Assembly (NCBI GenBank): GCA_947629385.1
Contig: CANRDO010000029.1
Location: forward strand, 1 to 33,183
Source: an uncultured Lachnospiraceae bacterium
GTDB taxonomy: Bacteria; Bacillota; Clostridia; Lachnospirales; Lachnospiraceae
Direction of reading: 5' to 3'
Length of the DNA stretch: 33,183 bases
Made by a program: the position numbers and the translations under genes
The notes under the pieces: model-generated
What the model saw: the letters and a program-made list of their open reading frames with translations, nothing else
Database searches by the model: none
What the model was told of the DNA's origin: nothing
Shown here: piece by piece, positions 23,184-31,527 of the stretch
How the letters are laid out: every line of letters begins with the position of its first letter
How positions within the stretch are numbered: position 1 is the first letter of the stretch

Positions 23184-23323
23184 AAGCAATGAGCCGTGTC
23201 GGACGGCGACAAATGCAGATGCGGGAGCTTGCTCACAGGCATCTGCGATTTGGCGACGGATGATTGGGCGAAGCAATCGCTCTCCAAAGCTGTTTGTAAT
23301 CTGAGATGAAATGAGGAAATCGT
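23184..23323 (+). other. Intergenic segment with three consecutive hairpins
   Basis: Between the phosphoesterase gene and scpA are GCCGT/ACGGC (23193-23207), a long stem CAAATGCAGATGC (23210-23222) with GCATCTGCGATTTG (23239-23252, one bulged base), and GATTG/CAATC (23262-23278). None is followed by a proper T-run, so they are not standard terminators. Confidence 0.6.
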
Positions 23324-24106
23324 ATGGGAATACCGGTGAAGCTGCAGGCTTTCGAGGGACCGCTGGATCTGCTGCTGCATCTGATCGAAAAGAATAAGGT
23401 CAGCATCTATGACATTCCGATTGTGGAGATCACGGATCAATATATGGAGTATATTGCCGAGCTGCCGGAGGAGAGCCTCGATGTAATGAGCGAATTTCTC
23501 GTCATGGCGGCTACGCTGCTCGATATTAAATCCCGGATGCTTCTGCCGCCGGAGGTGACGGAGGACGGCGAGGAGATCGATCCGAGAGAGGAGCTGGTTC
23601 AGAAGCTTCTGGAATATAAGATGTACAAATATATGTCCTATGAGCTTCGGGATCGGCAGGATGGCGCGGCGCTGCATCTGTATAAGAACGCGAGTATGCC
23701 GGAGGAAGTTTTGGCGTACCAGGAGCCGGTGGATGTGGAGGAGCTTCTGGACGGGCTGACCTTGAACAAGCTGCACGCACTGTTTCAGGAGCTTTTGAAG
23801 AGGCAGGAGAACCGCATAGATCCGGTGAGGAGCAAATTCGGGAACGTCAGGCGCGAGGAGGTCGACCTGACGGAGACGATGCGCTTCGTCGGACGCTACA
23901 TAACGGGGCGGAAACGCTGCACATTCCGTGAACTCATGACACTCAGAAAAGGAAAGATGTACACGATTGTGACCTTTTTGACGCTGCTGGAGCTGATGAA
24001 GGAAGGAACGGTCGAGGTGGAGCAGGACGAGACGTTTGCCGATATTCGGATCTCCTATACGGGGAAAGAGGGCGCGGAGCTGACGCTTGACCAGGACTAC
24101 GACTGA
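23324..24106 (+). CDS. scpA: Segregation and condensation protein A
   Basis: A 260-residue kleisin that bridges the two Smc heads in the condensin-like Smc-ScpA-ScpB complex and is needed for chromosome compaction and segregation. The N-terminus is diagnostic: AFEGPLDLLLHLIEKNKVSI and MSEFLVMAATLLDIKSRMLLP (family signature regions at about 8-27 and 57-77). The C-terminal winged-helix part contains FLTLLELMKEGTVEVEQDE (about 210-230). The ATG at 23324 has GAGGAA upstream. scpB follows after 63 bases. Confidence 0.96.
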   Translation: MGIPVKLQAFEGPLDLLLHLIEKNKVSIYDIPIVEITDQYMEYIAELPEESLDVMSEFLVMAATLLDIKSRMLLPPEVTEDGEEIDPREELVQKLLEYKMYKYMSYELRDRQDGAALHLYKNASMPEEVLAYQEPVDVEELLDGLTLNKLHALFQELLKRQENRIDPVRSKFGNVRREEVDLTETMRFVGRYITGRKRCTFRELMTLRKGKMYTIVTFLTLLELMKEGTVEVEQDETFADIRISYTGKEGAELTLDQDYD

Positions 24107-24169
24107 GAGAGCCGGCCAGAAAAAGGAAACCGGAGACGGTCTCAGGAATACAGAAATGGAGAATACAGA

Positions 24170-24739
24170 GTGGATAGAAGAGAGGCAGAGGCCGCGATTG
24201 AGGCGATTTTGTTTGCGGTCGGTGATTCTGTAGAGACAGAAAAGATCGCAAAGGCGATCGAGCAGGACACAGAGACGACGAAGAAGATTATCGGTCATAT
24301 GATGGAGCGATATCGGGAGGAAGACCGGGGCATACAGATCACGGAGCTGGAGGATTCCTATCAGCTCTGCACGAAAAGCGAGCTGTATGAATATCTGATC
24401 CGTGTGGCGAAGCAGCCGCGCAGACCGGTGCTCACGGACGTAGTTATGGAGACGCTTTCGATCATTGCGTACAAGCAGCCGATCACAAAGCTGGAGATTG
24501 AGAAGATCCGCGGTGTCAAGTGCGATCATGCGGTGAACAAGCTGATCGAATACAATCTTGTCAAGGAGCTCGGGCGTCTGGACGCACCCGGGCGTCCGCT
24601 GCTGTTCGGAACGACGGAGGATTTCCTGCGCCATTTTGGCATGCATTCGCTGGATGAGCTTCCCGAGATGAATCCGGTGCAGATCGAGGATTTCAAGGCG
24701 GAGGCTGAGGAAGAGATTCAGATGAAGCTGGATGTCTGA
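24170..24739 (+). CDS. scpB: Segregation and condensation protein B
   Basis: A 189-residue winged-helix protein that dimerises and binds ScpA in the Smc complex. Characteristic parts: AAIEAILFAVGDSVETEKIA near the start, YQLCTKSELYEYL, RPVLTDVVMETLSIIAYKQP (about 82-101), the conserved IRGVKCDHAVNKL and GRLDAPGRPLLFGTTEDFLRHFG segments. The start is GTG with GGAG eight bases upstream. The order scpA-scpB-dac is a familiar Firmicute arrangement. Confidence 0.96.
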   Translation: MDRREAEAAIEAILFAVGDSVETEKIAKAIEQDTETTKKIIGHMMERYREEDRGIQITELEDSYQLCTKSELYEYLIRVAKQPRRPVLTDVVMETLSIIAYKQPITKLEIEKIRGVKCDHAVNKLIEYNLVKELGRLDAPGRPLLFGTTEDFLRHFGMHSLDELPEMNPVQIEDFKAEAEEEIQMKLDV

Positions 24740-24827
24740 AGACAGATAGCTTTGACGGGATCATACATGAAAGCAAAGATATCCGCATAGATATGAGGGA
24801 GGAGCTTTTTGAAAGGGAACTTTCCTT

Positions 24828-26087
24828 ATGGCGGATGGATGGAAGAGAATCGTGGCAGGTCTTTTGGCGGCGGCATTGCTTTTCTTTGGAACACGGAATG
24901 CCAATGCGCAGGAGGACCTCGGACTTTACGCCCGCAGCGCTGTCCTGATGGATGGTGAAAGCGGGCGTGTTCTATATGAAAAGGAAGCGCAGACTGAGCT
25001 TCCGATGGCGAGCACGACAAAGATCATGACCTGCATCCTTGCGCTCGAGGAGGCGGCTCCGGATACCGTCTGTACGGTATCGGAGAACGCCGCGTCGCAG
25101 CCGAAGGTGAAGCTTGGCATGGTGCAGGGGGACAGCTTTTATCTGCGCGATCTGCTCTGCTCGCTGATGCTTGAATCGCACAATGATTCTGCGGTGTGTA
25201 TCGCAGAGACGATCGGTGGGAGCGTGGAGGGCTTTGCGGCGAAGATGAATGAGAAGGCGGGAGAGATCGGCTGCACGCAGACCCACTATGTTACCCCAAA
25301 TGGTCTGGATGCGCAGAACGAAGGCGGAGAGCATCATACGACGGCGCGGGAGCTTGCGCTTGTCATGCGCTATTGCCTTACACAGTCGCCAAAGGCGGGG
25401 GAGTTTCTGGAGATCACGCGGACGCCCTCCTGCACTTTTACGAATATTGCAGGCAGCAGAAGCTATGGCTGTACGAATCACAACGCGCTTCTTCAGATCC
25501 TGGACGGAGCGCTGTCCGGAAAGACGGGCTTTACCGCGAAAGCCGGATATTGCTATGTCGGGGCGGTGAAGCGGGACGGGAAGCTGCTGATTGTTGCGCT
25601 GCTCGCCTGCGGTTGGCCGAGCCACAAGGGTTATAAGTGGGTGGACACGAAGAAGCTGGTGAATTATGGGCTGGAGAACTATGAGCTGCGGGAGCTTGCG
25701 GCGCCGAAGCTGGGGACTACATGGCTTCCGGTGAAGGACGGGCAGCAGGAGAGTGCGGCGATCGAGGTAGGAGCGGAGGCGGAGAGGGAAAGCTCTGATA
25801 GGGATAATGGCATTGGAGAAGATGGCGGCTCCGGCGCGGCCCTTTCAGGGGAAAGCGGGAATGGTTCGCGGAGGATTTTGATGCGCCCGGAGGAACAGAT
25901 TGAGATTTGCGTTGAGCTTGCAGACAGCCTTACGGCTCCGGTTGAAAAAGGGTATCGAGTAGGGACTGTGCAGTGTAAGGTCGACGGAAATACATATGCC
26001 TTGTATCCGGTCATTGCGACGGAGAAGGTGCCCAGACGGGACTATCCATACTGTTTTCGGACAGTTGTGGAGCTGGCAAAGCTCTGA
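24828..26087 (+). CDS. D-alanyl-D-alanine carboxypeptidase (DacB/DacF type)
   Basis: A 419-residue exported penicillin-binding carboxypeptidase. The signal peptide ends near NANAQ (residues 24-28). Catalytic motifs: STTK (Ser62, Lys65), SHN (117-119) and KTG (232-234). The C-terminal part holds an unusual Glu/Gly/Ser-rich insertion at about 310-352 before the final beta-rich segment. Position after scpAB parallels sporulation-linked dacB in other Firmicutes, so a role in spore cortex is possible but not shown. The motif CATACATG at 24762-24769 only weakly resembles a sigma-E -10. AAGGG lies ten bases before the ATG. Confidence 0.93.
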   Translation: MADGWKRIVAGLLAAALLFFGTRNANAQEDLGLYARSAVLMDGESGRVLYEKEAQTELPMASTTKIMTCILALEEAAPDTVCTVSENAASQPKVKLGMVQGDSFYLRDLLCSLMLESHNDSAVCIAETIGGSVEGFAAKMNEKAGEIGCTQTHYVTPNGLDAQNEGGEHHTTARELALVMRYCLTQSPKAGEFLEITRTPSCTFTNIAGSRSYGCTNHNALLQILDGALSGKTGFTAKAGYCYVGAVKRDGKLLIVALLACGWPSHKGYKWVDTKKLVNYGLENYELRELAAPKLGTTWLPVKDGQQESAAIEVGAEAERESSDRDNGIGEDGGSGAALSGESGNGSRRILMRPEEQIEICVELADSLTAPVEKGYRVGTVQCKVDGNTYALYPVIATEKVPRRDYPYCFRTVVELAKL

Positions 26088-26112
26088 GAGATAACGGATG
26101 AAAAACTTTTTA

Positions 26113-26141
26113 TAGACATATCCTTCCATGTTATATATAAT
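26113..26141 (+). promoter_or_regulatory. Predicted promoter of the secreted lysine-rich protein
   Basis: TAGACA (26113-26118) and a perfect TATAAT (26136-26141) are 17 bases apart in an AT-rich gap. Confidence 0.6.
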
Positions 26142-26161
26142 AAACGCAATACAAGTAGTGG

Positions 26162-26194
26162 TTGGATCTCCCGCGGAAGAGCCGGAGATTCCAA
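26162..26194 (+). promoter_or_regulatory. Hairpin in the leader of the secreted protein gene
   Basis: TTGGATCTCC (26162-26171) pairs with GGAGATTCCAA (26184-26194), one base bulged, around a 12-base loop. There is no T-run. It could stabilise the mRNA or bind a regulator. Confidence 0.55.
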
Positions 26195-26228
26195 TTGTTT
26201 CAACACACCGGGAGAGGAGAGTTGTGTT

Positions 26229-27065
26229 ATGGAAACAAAAGGTTATTTCAGACGAAAAATTGTGGAGCTGTTGTCTCTGACGGCAATGATGGTTTTCCTT
26301 TGCGGAATAAGCGTATCGGCGGCTACGAAGAAGGAAGTGAAGATGAAGAATGAGGCGGGTACATTTTCCTATGCGGGACAATGTGAAAGCGGCACGACCG
26401 TCTACCATAAATTTAAGCTGACGAAGCCGTCCTTTGTACGGGTGACAGGGGCGGAGAGCCTCAACGGCAGTTCATTCGGGATTCATGTGACATTGTGTAA
26501 TAATAAGAAGAAAGCGCTGGATAAATCCCAGTCTGTCAAGCTGATGGATCCGATAAGCTCTTCTACTTATGCGGAGTATGCGCTGGCAAAAGGCACTTAC
26601 TACGTCAAGGTATCTAATGTCGGGAGATACGTGCTTGCGGTAGTCGCGATGACAAAAGCAGATAATAATATCAAAATTACGGATAAAGGCGGAAAGACCA
26701 AGTCGAAGGCGGCGACGGTTAAGTCAAAGAAAAAGGCATGCGGGATCATTGCTGCAGGAGAGAGCAAATCAAAGGCCGACTGGTATAAGTTTAAAGTGAC
26801 CAAGAGTAAGACGCTTACATTCAAGCTCTACGCGGAGGGAACCGCTAAGGTGAATTTTACTCTTTACGGACCGAGCTATAAGAACGGAATCAACATGGCT
26901 GACCTAAAAAATAACAATGCATCTTTGAAGACGATCAAGAAATATAGCTGGGGCGGCAACGCCGGGAATCTCAAGGTCGCGCCGGGGACCTACTATATCC
27001 GGGTAAAGCGCAGCAGCGGATCTAAAAAATCAACCAGCGCAGTGTATTACGTCTACTGGAAATAG
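26229..27065 (+). CDS. Secreted lysine-rich protein, probable tandem PPC-like domains
   Basis: A 278-residue exported protein of unknown function. A signal peptide spans about 1-32, with cleavage likely after VSAA. The mature part is very rich in Lys and Ser/Thr and is highly basic. Two similar beta-sandwich-like halves are visible: the first ends KGTYYVKVSNVGRYVLAV (about 121-138) and the second APGTYYIRVKRSSG (about 252-265). This G-T-Y-Y-x-x-V pattern is typical of bacterial pre-peptidase C-terminal (PPC) domains, but no peptidase is attached. Its codon use is more AT-rich than its neighbours. The ATG has GGAGAGG nearby, and promoter and terminator mark it as a single-gene unit. Confidence 0.8.
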   Translation: METKGYFRRKIVELLSLTAMMVFLCGISVSAATKKEVKMKNEAGTFSYAGQCESGTTVYHKFKLTKPSFVRVTGAESLNGSSFGIHVTLCNNKKKALDKSQSVKLMDPISSSTYAEYALAKGTYYVKVSNVGRYVLAVVAMTKADNNIKITDKGGKTKSKAATVKSKKKACGIIAAGESKSKADWYKFKVTKSKTLTFKLYAEGTAKVNFTLYGPSYKNGINMADLKNNNASLKTIKKYSWGGNAGNLKVAPGTYYIRVKRSSGSKKSTSAVYYVYWK

Positions 27066-27090
27066 CGATAGTTCAGATAAGACAGCGAAG

Positions 27091-27148
27091 ACTGCCGTAA
27101 AACAGCATTGTTTGGATCGCAAATATGCTGCTTTGCGGCAGTTTTTTT
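27091..27148 (+). terminator. Terminator after the secreted protein gene
   Basis: An 18-base arm (27091-27108, starting ACTGCCG) pairs with 27125-27142 (ending GCGGCAGT) with two imperfect pairs, around a 16-base loop, followed by seven T. Confidence 0.9.
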
Positions 27149-27165
27149 CTGGCTGACGAAAAAGC

Positions 27166-27194
27166 TTGCAATTTCGGGAGAAAGAGGATAATAT
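27166..27194 (+). promoter_or_regulatory. Predicted promoter of the carboxyltransferase/sodium-pump cluster
   Basis: TTGCAA (27166-27171) and TAATAT (27189-27194) are 17 bases apart, about 95 bases before the first gene. No internal promoter of similar quality was noticed up to 30 kb. Confidence 0.6.
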
Positions 27195-27290
27195 ATACTC
27201 GGCAGAAATTGGATTCCATGTCGCAGGAGACCTTACGGCTGCCTGCGGAGCAGGATTCTATTTCAAAATATAGCGATGGAGGGCTGAAGA

Positions 27291-28727
27291 ATGAGTAATA
27301 CAGCACAAAGCTTAGCGGGCAAGAGGATCGCTTCCTTGCTCGACGAGAACAGTTTTGTTGAAATCGGCGGATACGTCACTGCCAGGAATACTGATTTCAA
27401 CATGCAGCAGACGCAGACGCCGGGGGATGGCGTAGTCACGGGCTACGGTCTGATCGACGGTCATCTGGTCTATGTTTACAGCCAGGATCCTTCCGTGCTC
27501 GGCGGTACGATCGGCGAGATGCACGCAAAGAAAATTGCGGGTATTTACGACATGGCGCTGAACATGGGCGCTCCGGTGATCGGGCTTCTGGACTGCGCGG
27601 GCCTGAGGCTACAGGAGGCGACGGATGCGCTGAACGCGTTCGGCGAGATCTATAAGAAGCAGGCGCTGGCATCCGGCATCGTTCCGCAGATCACGGCGGT
27701 GTTCGGCAGATGCGGCGGCGGCCTGGCGCTTGTGCCGGGACTTACCGATTTTACATTTATGGAAGGTTCGAAAGCGGAGCTGTTCGTGAACGCGCCGAAC
27801 GCGTTGGACGGCAACGTCAAAGAAAAGTGCAACACGGCTTCTGCACAGTTCCAGAGCGAGGAGGCAGGGCTGGTTGACTTTGTCGGTACAGAGGACGAGA
27901 TTATGGCGCAGATCCGCGCGCTTGTCTGCATGCTTCCGGCGAACAATGAGGACGACCTTTCCTACGAGGAGTGCACGGACGAGCTGAACCGCGCGTGTGC
28001 AGACCTCGCAAATGCGGCCGGCGATACGACAATTCTTCTTTCCAACATAGCAGACGACAACAATTTCCTCGAGCTGAAGGCGGATTACGCTCCGGATATG
28101 GTGACCGGTTTCCTCCGTCTGAACGGCACGACGGTCGGCGCGGTGGCAAATCGTACCGAGGCTTATGATGAAGAGGGGACGCTCAAGGAGTCCTATGACT
28201 GTGCGCTGAGCGCGCGCGGAGCCGTGAAGGCGGCAGAGTTTGTGAATTTCTGCGATGCGTTTGAGATTCCGGTACTCTCCCTGACAAATGTGGCGGGCTT
28301 CAAGGCGACGAAGTGCTCCGAGAAGCGTATCGCGAAGGCGGCGGCTCAGCTGACGGCAGCGTTCGCGAACGCGACGGTACCGAAGGTGAATGTGATCATC
28401 GGTAAGGCCTTCGGCAGCGCTTACGTGGCGATGAACAGCAAGGCGATCGGCGCGGATATGACGTTTGCGTGGAGCCAGGCGCAGATCGGCATGATGGACG
28501 CGCAGCTTGCGGCGAAGATCATGTACGCGGATGAGGACGCGAAGGTGATCAATGAGAAGGCTGCGGAGTACGCGGCGCTTCAGTCCAGCGCGATGTCGGC
28601 GGCGAAGAGAGGCTATGTAGATAATATCATTGAGGCAGAGGATACCAGAAAATATGTGATCGGCGCGTTCGAGATGTTGTTCACGAAGAGAGATGACCGC
28701 CCGGCCAAAAAACACGGAACAATTTAA
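27291..28727 (+). CDS. mmdA: Acyl-CoA carboxyltransferase (12S/MmdA-type decarboxylase alpha subunit)
   Basis: A 478-residue crotonase-fold carboxyltransferase, somewhat shorter than the 510-520 residues of MmdA or PccB. It moves CO2 between an acyl-CoA (methylmalonyl-, malonyl- or glutaconyl-CoA) and biotin. N-terminal half: TPGDGVVTGYGLIDGHLVYV, LLDCAGLRLQEA and FGRCGGGLALVPGLTDFTFM; C-terminal half: PVLSLTNVAGF and GKAFGSAYVAMNSKAIGADM with FAWSQAQIGMM. The motifs are recognisable but diverge from classical MmdA (for example RCGGGLALVPG), so the substrate cannot be assigned. It leads a cluster with OadG-, biotin-carrier-, OadB- and 5S-type genes, implying a sodium-pumping decarboxylase or transcarboxylase. 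Confidence 0.87.
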   Translation: MSNTAQSLAGKRIASLLDENSFVEIGGYVTARNTDFNMQQTQTPGDGVVTGYGLIDGHLVYVYSQDPSVLGGTIGEMHAKKIAGIYDMALNMGAPVIGLLDCAGLRLQEATDALNAFGEIYKKQALASGIVPQITAVFGRCGGGLALVPGLTDFTFMEGSKAELFVNAPNALDGNVKEKCNTASAQFQSEEAGLVDFVGTEDEIMAQIRALVCMLPANNEDDLSYEECTDELNRACADLANAAGDTTILLSNIADDNNFLELKADYAPDMVTGFLRLNGTTVGAVANRTEAYDEEGTLKESYDCALSARGAVKAAEFVNFCDAFEIPVLSLTNVAGFKATKCSEKRIAKAAAQLTAAFANATVPKVNVIIGKAFGSAYVAMNSKAIGADMTFAWSQAQIGMMDAQLAAKIMYADEDAKVINEKAAEYAALQSSAMSAAKRGYVDNIIEAEDTRKYVIGAFEMLFTKRDDRPAKKHGTI

Positions 28728-28741
28728 GCGAGGTGAATCAC

Positions 28742-29617
28742 ATGAGGCATAGATTAAGAGCAGTTTTGCTTGCGGCAGGACTTTGCGCGTCTGTCTTTTC
28801 CACGAGCGTGTTTGCGGATGAGACAGAGAGCGAGCTGCAGCAGGCGGTAGAAGAGATGGCTCAGGAGGAGACGGCCCTCGAGAAGGAAGCCGATGATGCT
28901 GAGGGGCAAAGCGAGGGGCAGACTCCGGCTGAGACTGAGGCGCAGACCGAGGCTTTGTCGGAGGACGAGCAGCTGAAGTCACAGCTTTCCTCCATGTTGG
29001 CACAGATCGGTGCCTGGTCGGATGCGCAGATTGATGCGTATATCGACGGCAAGGACGCTACGAGCGCGGCAATTGCGGCAAACTGGAAGTCCGTGAAGGA
29101 CGAATTGGGCGCGTTTGTGGAAGTGACGGACGCCAAGATGGAGATGACAGAGGATACACTTCAGATCATCGGCCATGCGAAATATGATAAGCTGAATGAT
29201 AAGACGGATGTAATTGTGACCTACGAGGCGGATATGGCGACGCAGGCGGTCACGATGAACTGGGAAATCAAATATCCGCTCGGGATTCTGATGCAGCGTG
29301 CGGCGCTGAATACTGTCATGGGGCTCGGTATCGTGTTCCTGACCCTGCTTTTCCTGAGTTGGCTGATCGGTAAGCTTCACTATATCCCGGAGCTGATTGA
29401 GAAGATGGGTAAGAAGGAAGCGCCGGCGGCGGTTCCGGCCCAGACGGCGGCTCCGGCGGCAGCGCCTGTCGCAGCGGCGGAGGAGGATCTCACGGACGAC
29501 CTGGAGCTTGTAGCTGTCATCACGGCGGCGATCGAGGCGTCTGGCACGACGTCCGGAGACGGATTTGTAGTTCGTTCTATTAAAAAAGCAAATAAAAGAA
29601 ACTGGCAGAGAGCCTAA
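28742..29617 (+). CDS. OadG-type subunit fused to an extracytoplasmic domain
   Basis: A 291-residue membrane protein. In order: signal peptide or first helix (1-25, ending TSVFADE), an acidic linker rich in Glu/Gln/Ala (26-75), a folded extracytoplasmic domain (about 76-180) resembling DUF3887, a transmembrane helix (188-209, GLGIVFLTLLFLSWLIG), a Pro/Ala linker (226-247) and an OadG-like tail (LELVAVITAAIEAS and VVRSIKKANKRNWQRA). Ordinary OadG gamma subunits have about 80-120 residues, only helix and tail. They anchor the biotin-carrier/carboxyltransferase part to OadB. I chose ATG 28742, with GAGGTG before it, over GTG 28733. It starts 14 bases after the carboxyltransferase gene. Confidence 0.82.
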   Translation: MRHRLRAVLLAAGLCASVFSTSVFADETESELQQAVEEMAQEETALEKEADDAEGQSEGQTPAETEAQTEALSEDEQLKSQLSSMLAQIGAWSDAQIDAYIDGKDATSAAIAANWKSVKDELGAFVEVTDAKMEMTEDTLQIIGHAKYDKLNDKTDVIVTYEADMATQAVTMNWEIKYPLGILMQRAALNTVMGLGIVFLTLLFLSWLIGKLHYIPELIEKMGKKEAPAAVPAQTAAPAAAPVAAAEEDLTDDLELVAVITAAIEASGTTSGDGFVVRSIKKANKRNWQRA

Positions 29618-29635
29618 ATACAGGAGGAAGGATTC

Positions 29636-30013
29636 ATGAAAAATTATACGATTACAGTAAACGGAAATGTATATGATGTGACAGTAGAAGAAGGCACAGG
29701 TTCCGCAGCCCCGGCGGCAGCTCCGAAGGCAGCGCCAAAAGCTGCTCCGAAGGCAGCTCCGGCACCGGCGGCAGCAGCTCCGGCAGCAGGTGGAGCAGGC
29801 GCGGTGAAGGTAGCGGCATCCGTGCCGGGCAAGGTGTTTAAGGTAGAGGCGAGCGTTGGCCAGGCTGTGAAGGCCGGCGACAGCATCGTGATTCTCGAGG
29901 CAATGAAGATGGAGATCCCGGTCGTGGCTCCGCAGGACGGCACAGTGGCAAGCATCGACGTAACCGTAGGCCAGGCAATCGAGTCCGGAGACGTCCTTGC
30001 GACCTTGAACTAA
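29636..30013 (+). CDS. Biotin carrier protein (biotin/lipoyl attachment domain)
   Basis: A 125-residue protein with a short N-terminal beta segment (1-20), a flexible Ala/Pro/Lys linker with KAAPKAAPKAAP repeats (about 26-52), and a biotinyl domain (about 56-125). The biotinylation site ILEAMKMEIP is intact, with Lys91 as the attachment residue. It is the separate-subunit equivalent of MmdC, GcdC or the 1.3S protein of transcarboxylase. It lies between the OadG-type and OadB-type genes, with GGAGGAAGG before the ATG, and is the only biotin carrier in the cluster, so it probably serves both carboxyltransferases. Confidence 0.95.
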   Translation: MKNYTITVNGNVYDVTVEEGTGSAAPAAAPKAAPKAAPKAAPAPAAAAPAAGGAGAVKVAASVPGKVFKVEASVGQAVKAGDSIVILEAMKMEIPVVAPQDGTVASIDVTVGQAIESGDVLATLN

Positions 30014-30124
30014 GCCGCGGCAGTATTTCCACGCTGCGTGACCCGGCCTGGACAGTCTGGATCAGCGGCGGCGAAAGGTTCTGCTGCAGACATTGTCTGA
30101 GAATACGAACTGGGAGGTTAAAAA

Positions 30125-31282
30125 ATGTCTTACATTACAAATACATTGTCCAACCTGCTGGATCAGACGGCGTTTCTGAATCTGACATGGGGCAACTATG
30201 TCATGATCGCGGTGGCCTGTGTGTTCCTGTATTTGGCAATCAAGCATGGATTTGAGCCTCTGCTTCTCGTTCCGATCGCGTTCGGCATGCTGCTCGTCAA
30301 TATCTATCCGGATATCATGGCGCAGCCGTACACGGATGTGAACGGCATCGAGCACGCAGGCGGCCTGCTCCATTATTTCTATCTGATGGACGAGTGGAGT
30401 ATTCTTCCGTCCCTGATCTTTATGGGCGTCGGCGCGATGACGGATTTCGGTCCGCTGATCGCGAACCCGAAGAGCTTTCTGCTCGGCGCGGCGGCGCAGC
30501 TCGGTATCTATATGGCGTATTTCCTTGCGATCTTCATGGGCTTCAACGGCAAGGCGGCCGCGGCGATCTCGATCATCGGCGGCGCGGACGGCCCGACCTC
30601 GATTTTCCTTGCAGGTAAGCTGAGCCAGACAGATCTGATGGGCCCGATCGCTGTGGCGGCGTACTCCTACATGTCGCTCGTCCCGATCATTCAGCCCCCG
30701 ATCATGAAGGCTCTTACGACTGAGAAAGAGCGCAAGATCAAGATGGAGCAGCTTCGCCCGGTATCCAAGCTGGAGAAGATCCTGTTCCCGATCATTATTA
30801 CGATCGTTGTGTGTATGCTGCTTCCGTCCACGGCTCCGCTGGTGGGTATGCTGATGCTCGGCAACCTGTTCCGTGAGAGTGGCGTGGTGAGACAGCTCAC
30901 TGAGACGGCAAGCAACGCGATGATGTACATCGTCGTTATCCTGCTCGGCACGTCCGTAGGCGCTACGACGAGCGCTGAGGCGTTCCTGAACCTTGACACG
31001 ATCAAGATCGTCATTCTCGGTCTTGTGGCGTTTGCATTCGGTACGGCAGGCGGCGTCCTGTTCGGCAAGCTGATGTGCAAGCTGTCCGGCGGCAAGATCA
31101 ATCCGCTGATCGGCTCGGCCGGCGTGTCCGCTGTGCCGATGGCGGCCCGTGTATCCCAGAAGGTCGGCGCGGAGGCAGATCCGACGAACTTCCTGCTGAT
31201 GCACGCGATGGGTCCGAATGTGGCAGGCGTTATAGGAACAGCGGTGGCGGCCGGTACGTTTATGGCCATCTTCGGTGTATAA
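30125..31282 (+). CDS. oadB: Sodium-pumping decarboxylase beta subunit (OadB/MmdB/GcdB type)
   Basis: A 385-residue polytopic membrane protein that decarboxylates carboxybiotin and exports Na+. Family motifs are clear: IFMGVGAMTDFGPLIANP (about 97-114), SIIGGADGPTSIFLAGKL (about 148-165), GNLFRESGVV (about 246-255), and GSAGVSAVPMAARV (about 336-349) near NFLLMHAMGPNVAGVIGTA. It lacks the extended N-terminal helices of some OadB proteins but is of normal length. GGGAGG precedes the ATG. It is 111 bases after the biotin carrier gene. Confidence 0.95.
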   Translation: MSYITNTLSNLLDQTAFLNLTWGNYVMIAVACVFLYLAIKHGFEPLLLVPIAFGMLLVNIYPDIMAQPYTDVNGIEHAGGLLHYFYLMDEWSILPSLIFMGVGAMTDFGPLIANPKSFLLGAAAQLGIYMAYFLAIFMGFNGKAAAAISIIGGADGPTSIFLAGKLSQTDLMGPIAVAAYSYMSLVPIIQPPIMKALTTEKERKIKMEQLRPVSKLEKILFPIIITIVVCMLLPSTAPLVGMLMLGNLFRESGVVRQLTETASNAMMYIVVILLGTSVGATTSAEAFLNLDTIKIVILGLVAFAFGTAGGVLFGKLMCKLSGGKINPLIGSAGVSAVPMAARVSQKVGAEADPTNFLLMHAMGPNVAGVIGTAVAAGTFMAIFGV

Positions 31283-31527
31283 ATGAGCGCTGGAACAAAG
31301 CAGCCGAAGACAATTGGAATGCTTGCAGGACAGATTGTCTGACGGATGCTTTGAGAGCAGAGGCGAATGCCCTGCGACCGAGAAAAATGCGAAGCATTGT
31401 TCGAGGTTACAGCGCGAGGCAGAGGCCGTTCCGCAGACTTAGCGAGAGCGAGCCGACAGGCGAAGGTCGAGTTTTAGCATGCGGAACTTCCTTATGAGAG
31501 AATAGAGAGTAAAACAGGAGGTATAAA
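31283..31527 (+). other. 245-base gene-free, hairpin-rich segment inside the cluster
   Basis: No convincing gene is present. It contains AATGC/GCATT around GAA (near 31386-31398), and GTTCCGC (31428-31434) with GCGGAAC (31481-31487) around 46 bases that hold several GCGAGAGCGAG-like short repeats. It ends in a strong AGGAGGT for the next gene. It may be an RNA processing site or an intergenic repeat that sets the 5S-type gene apart from the pump genes. Confidence 0.5.

Noticed and set aside
26100..26228. A riboswitch (for example c-di-GMP type) before the secreted protein gene
   Set aside because: There is one good hairpin, but the conserved core of known classes is not visible and no expression platform was found.
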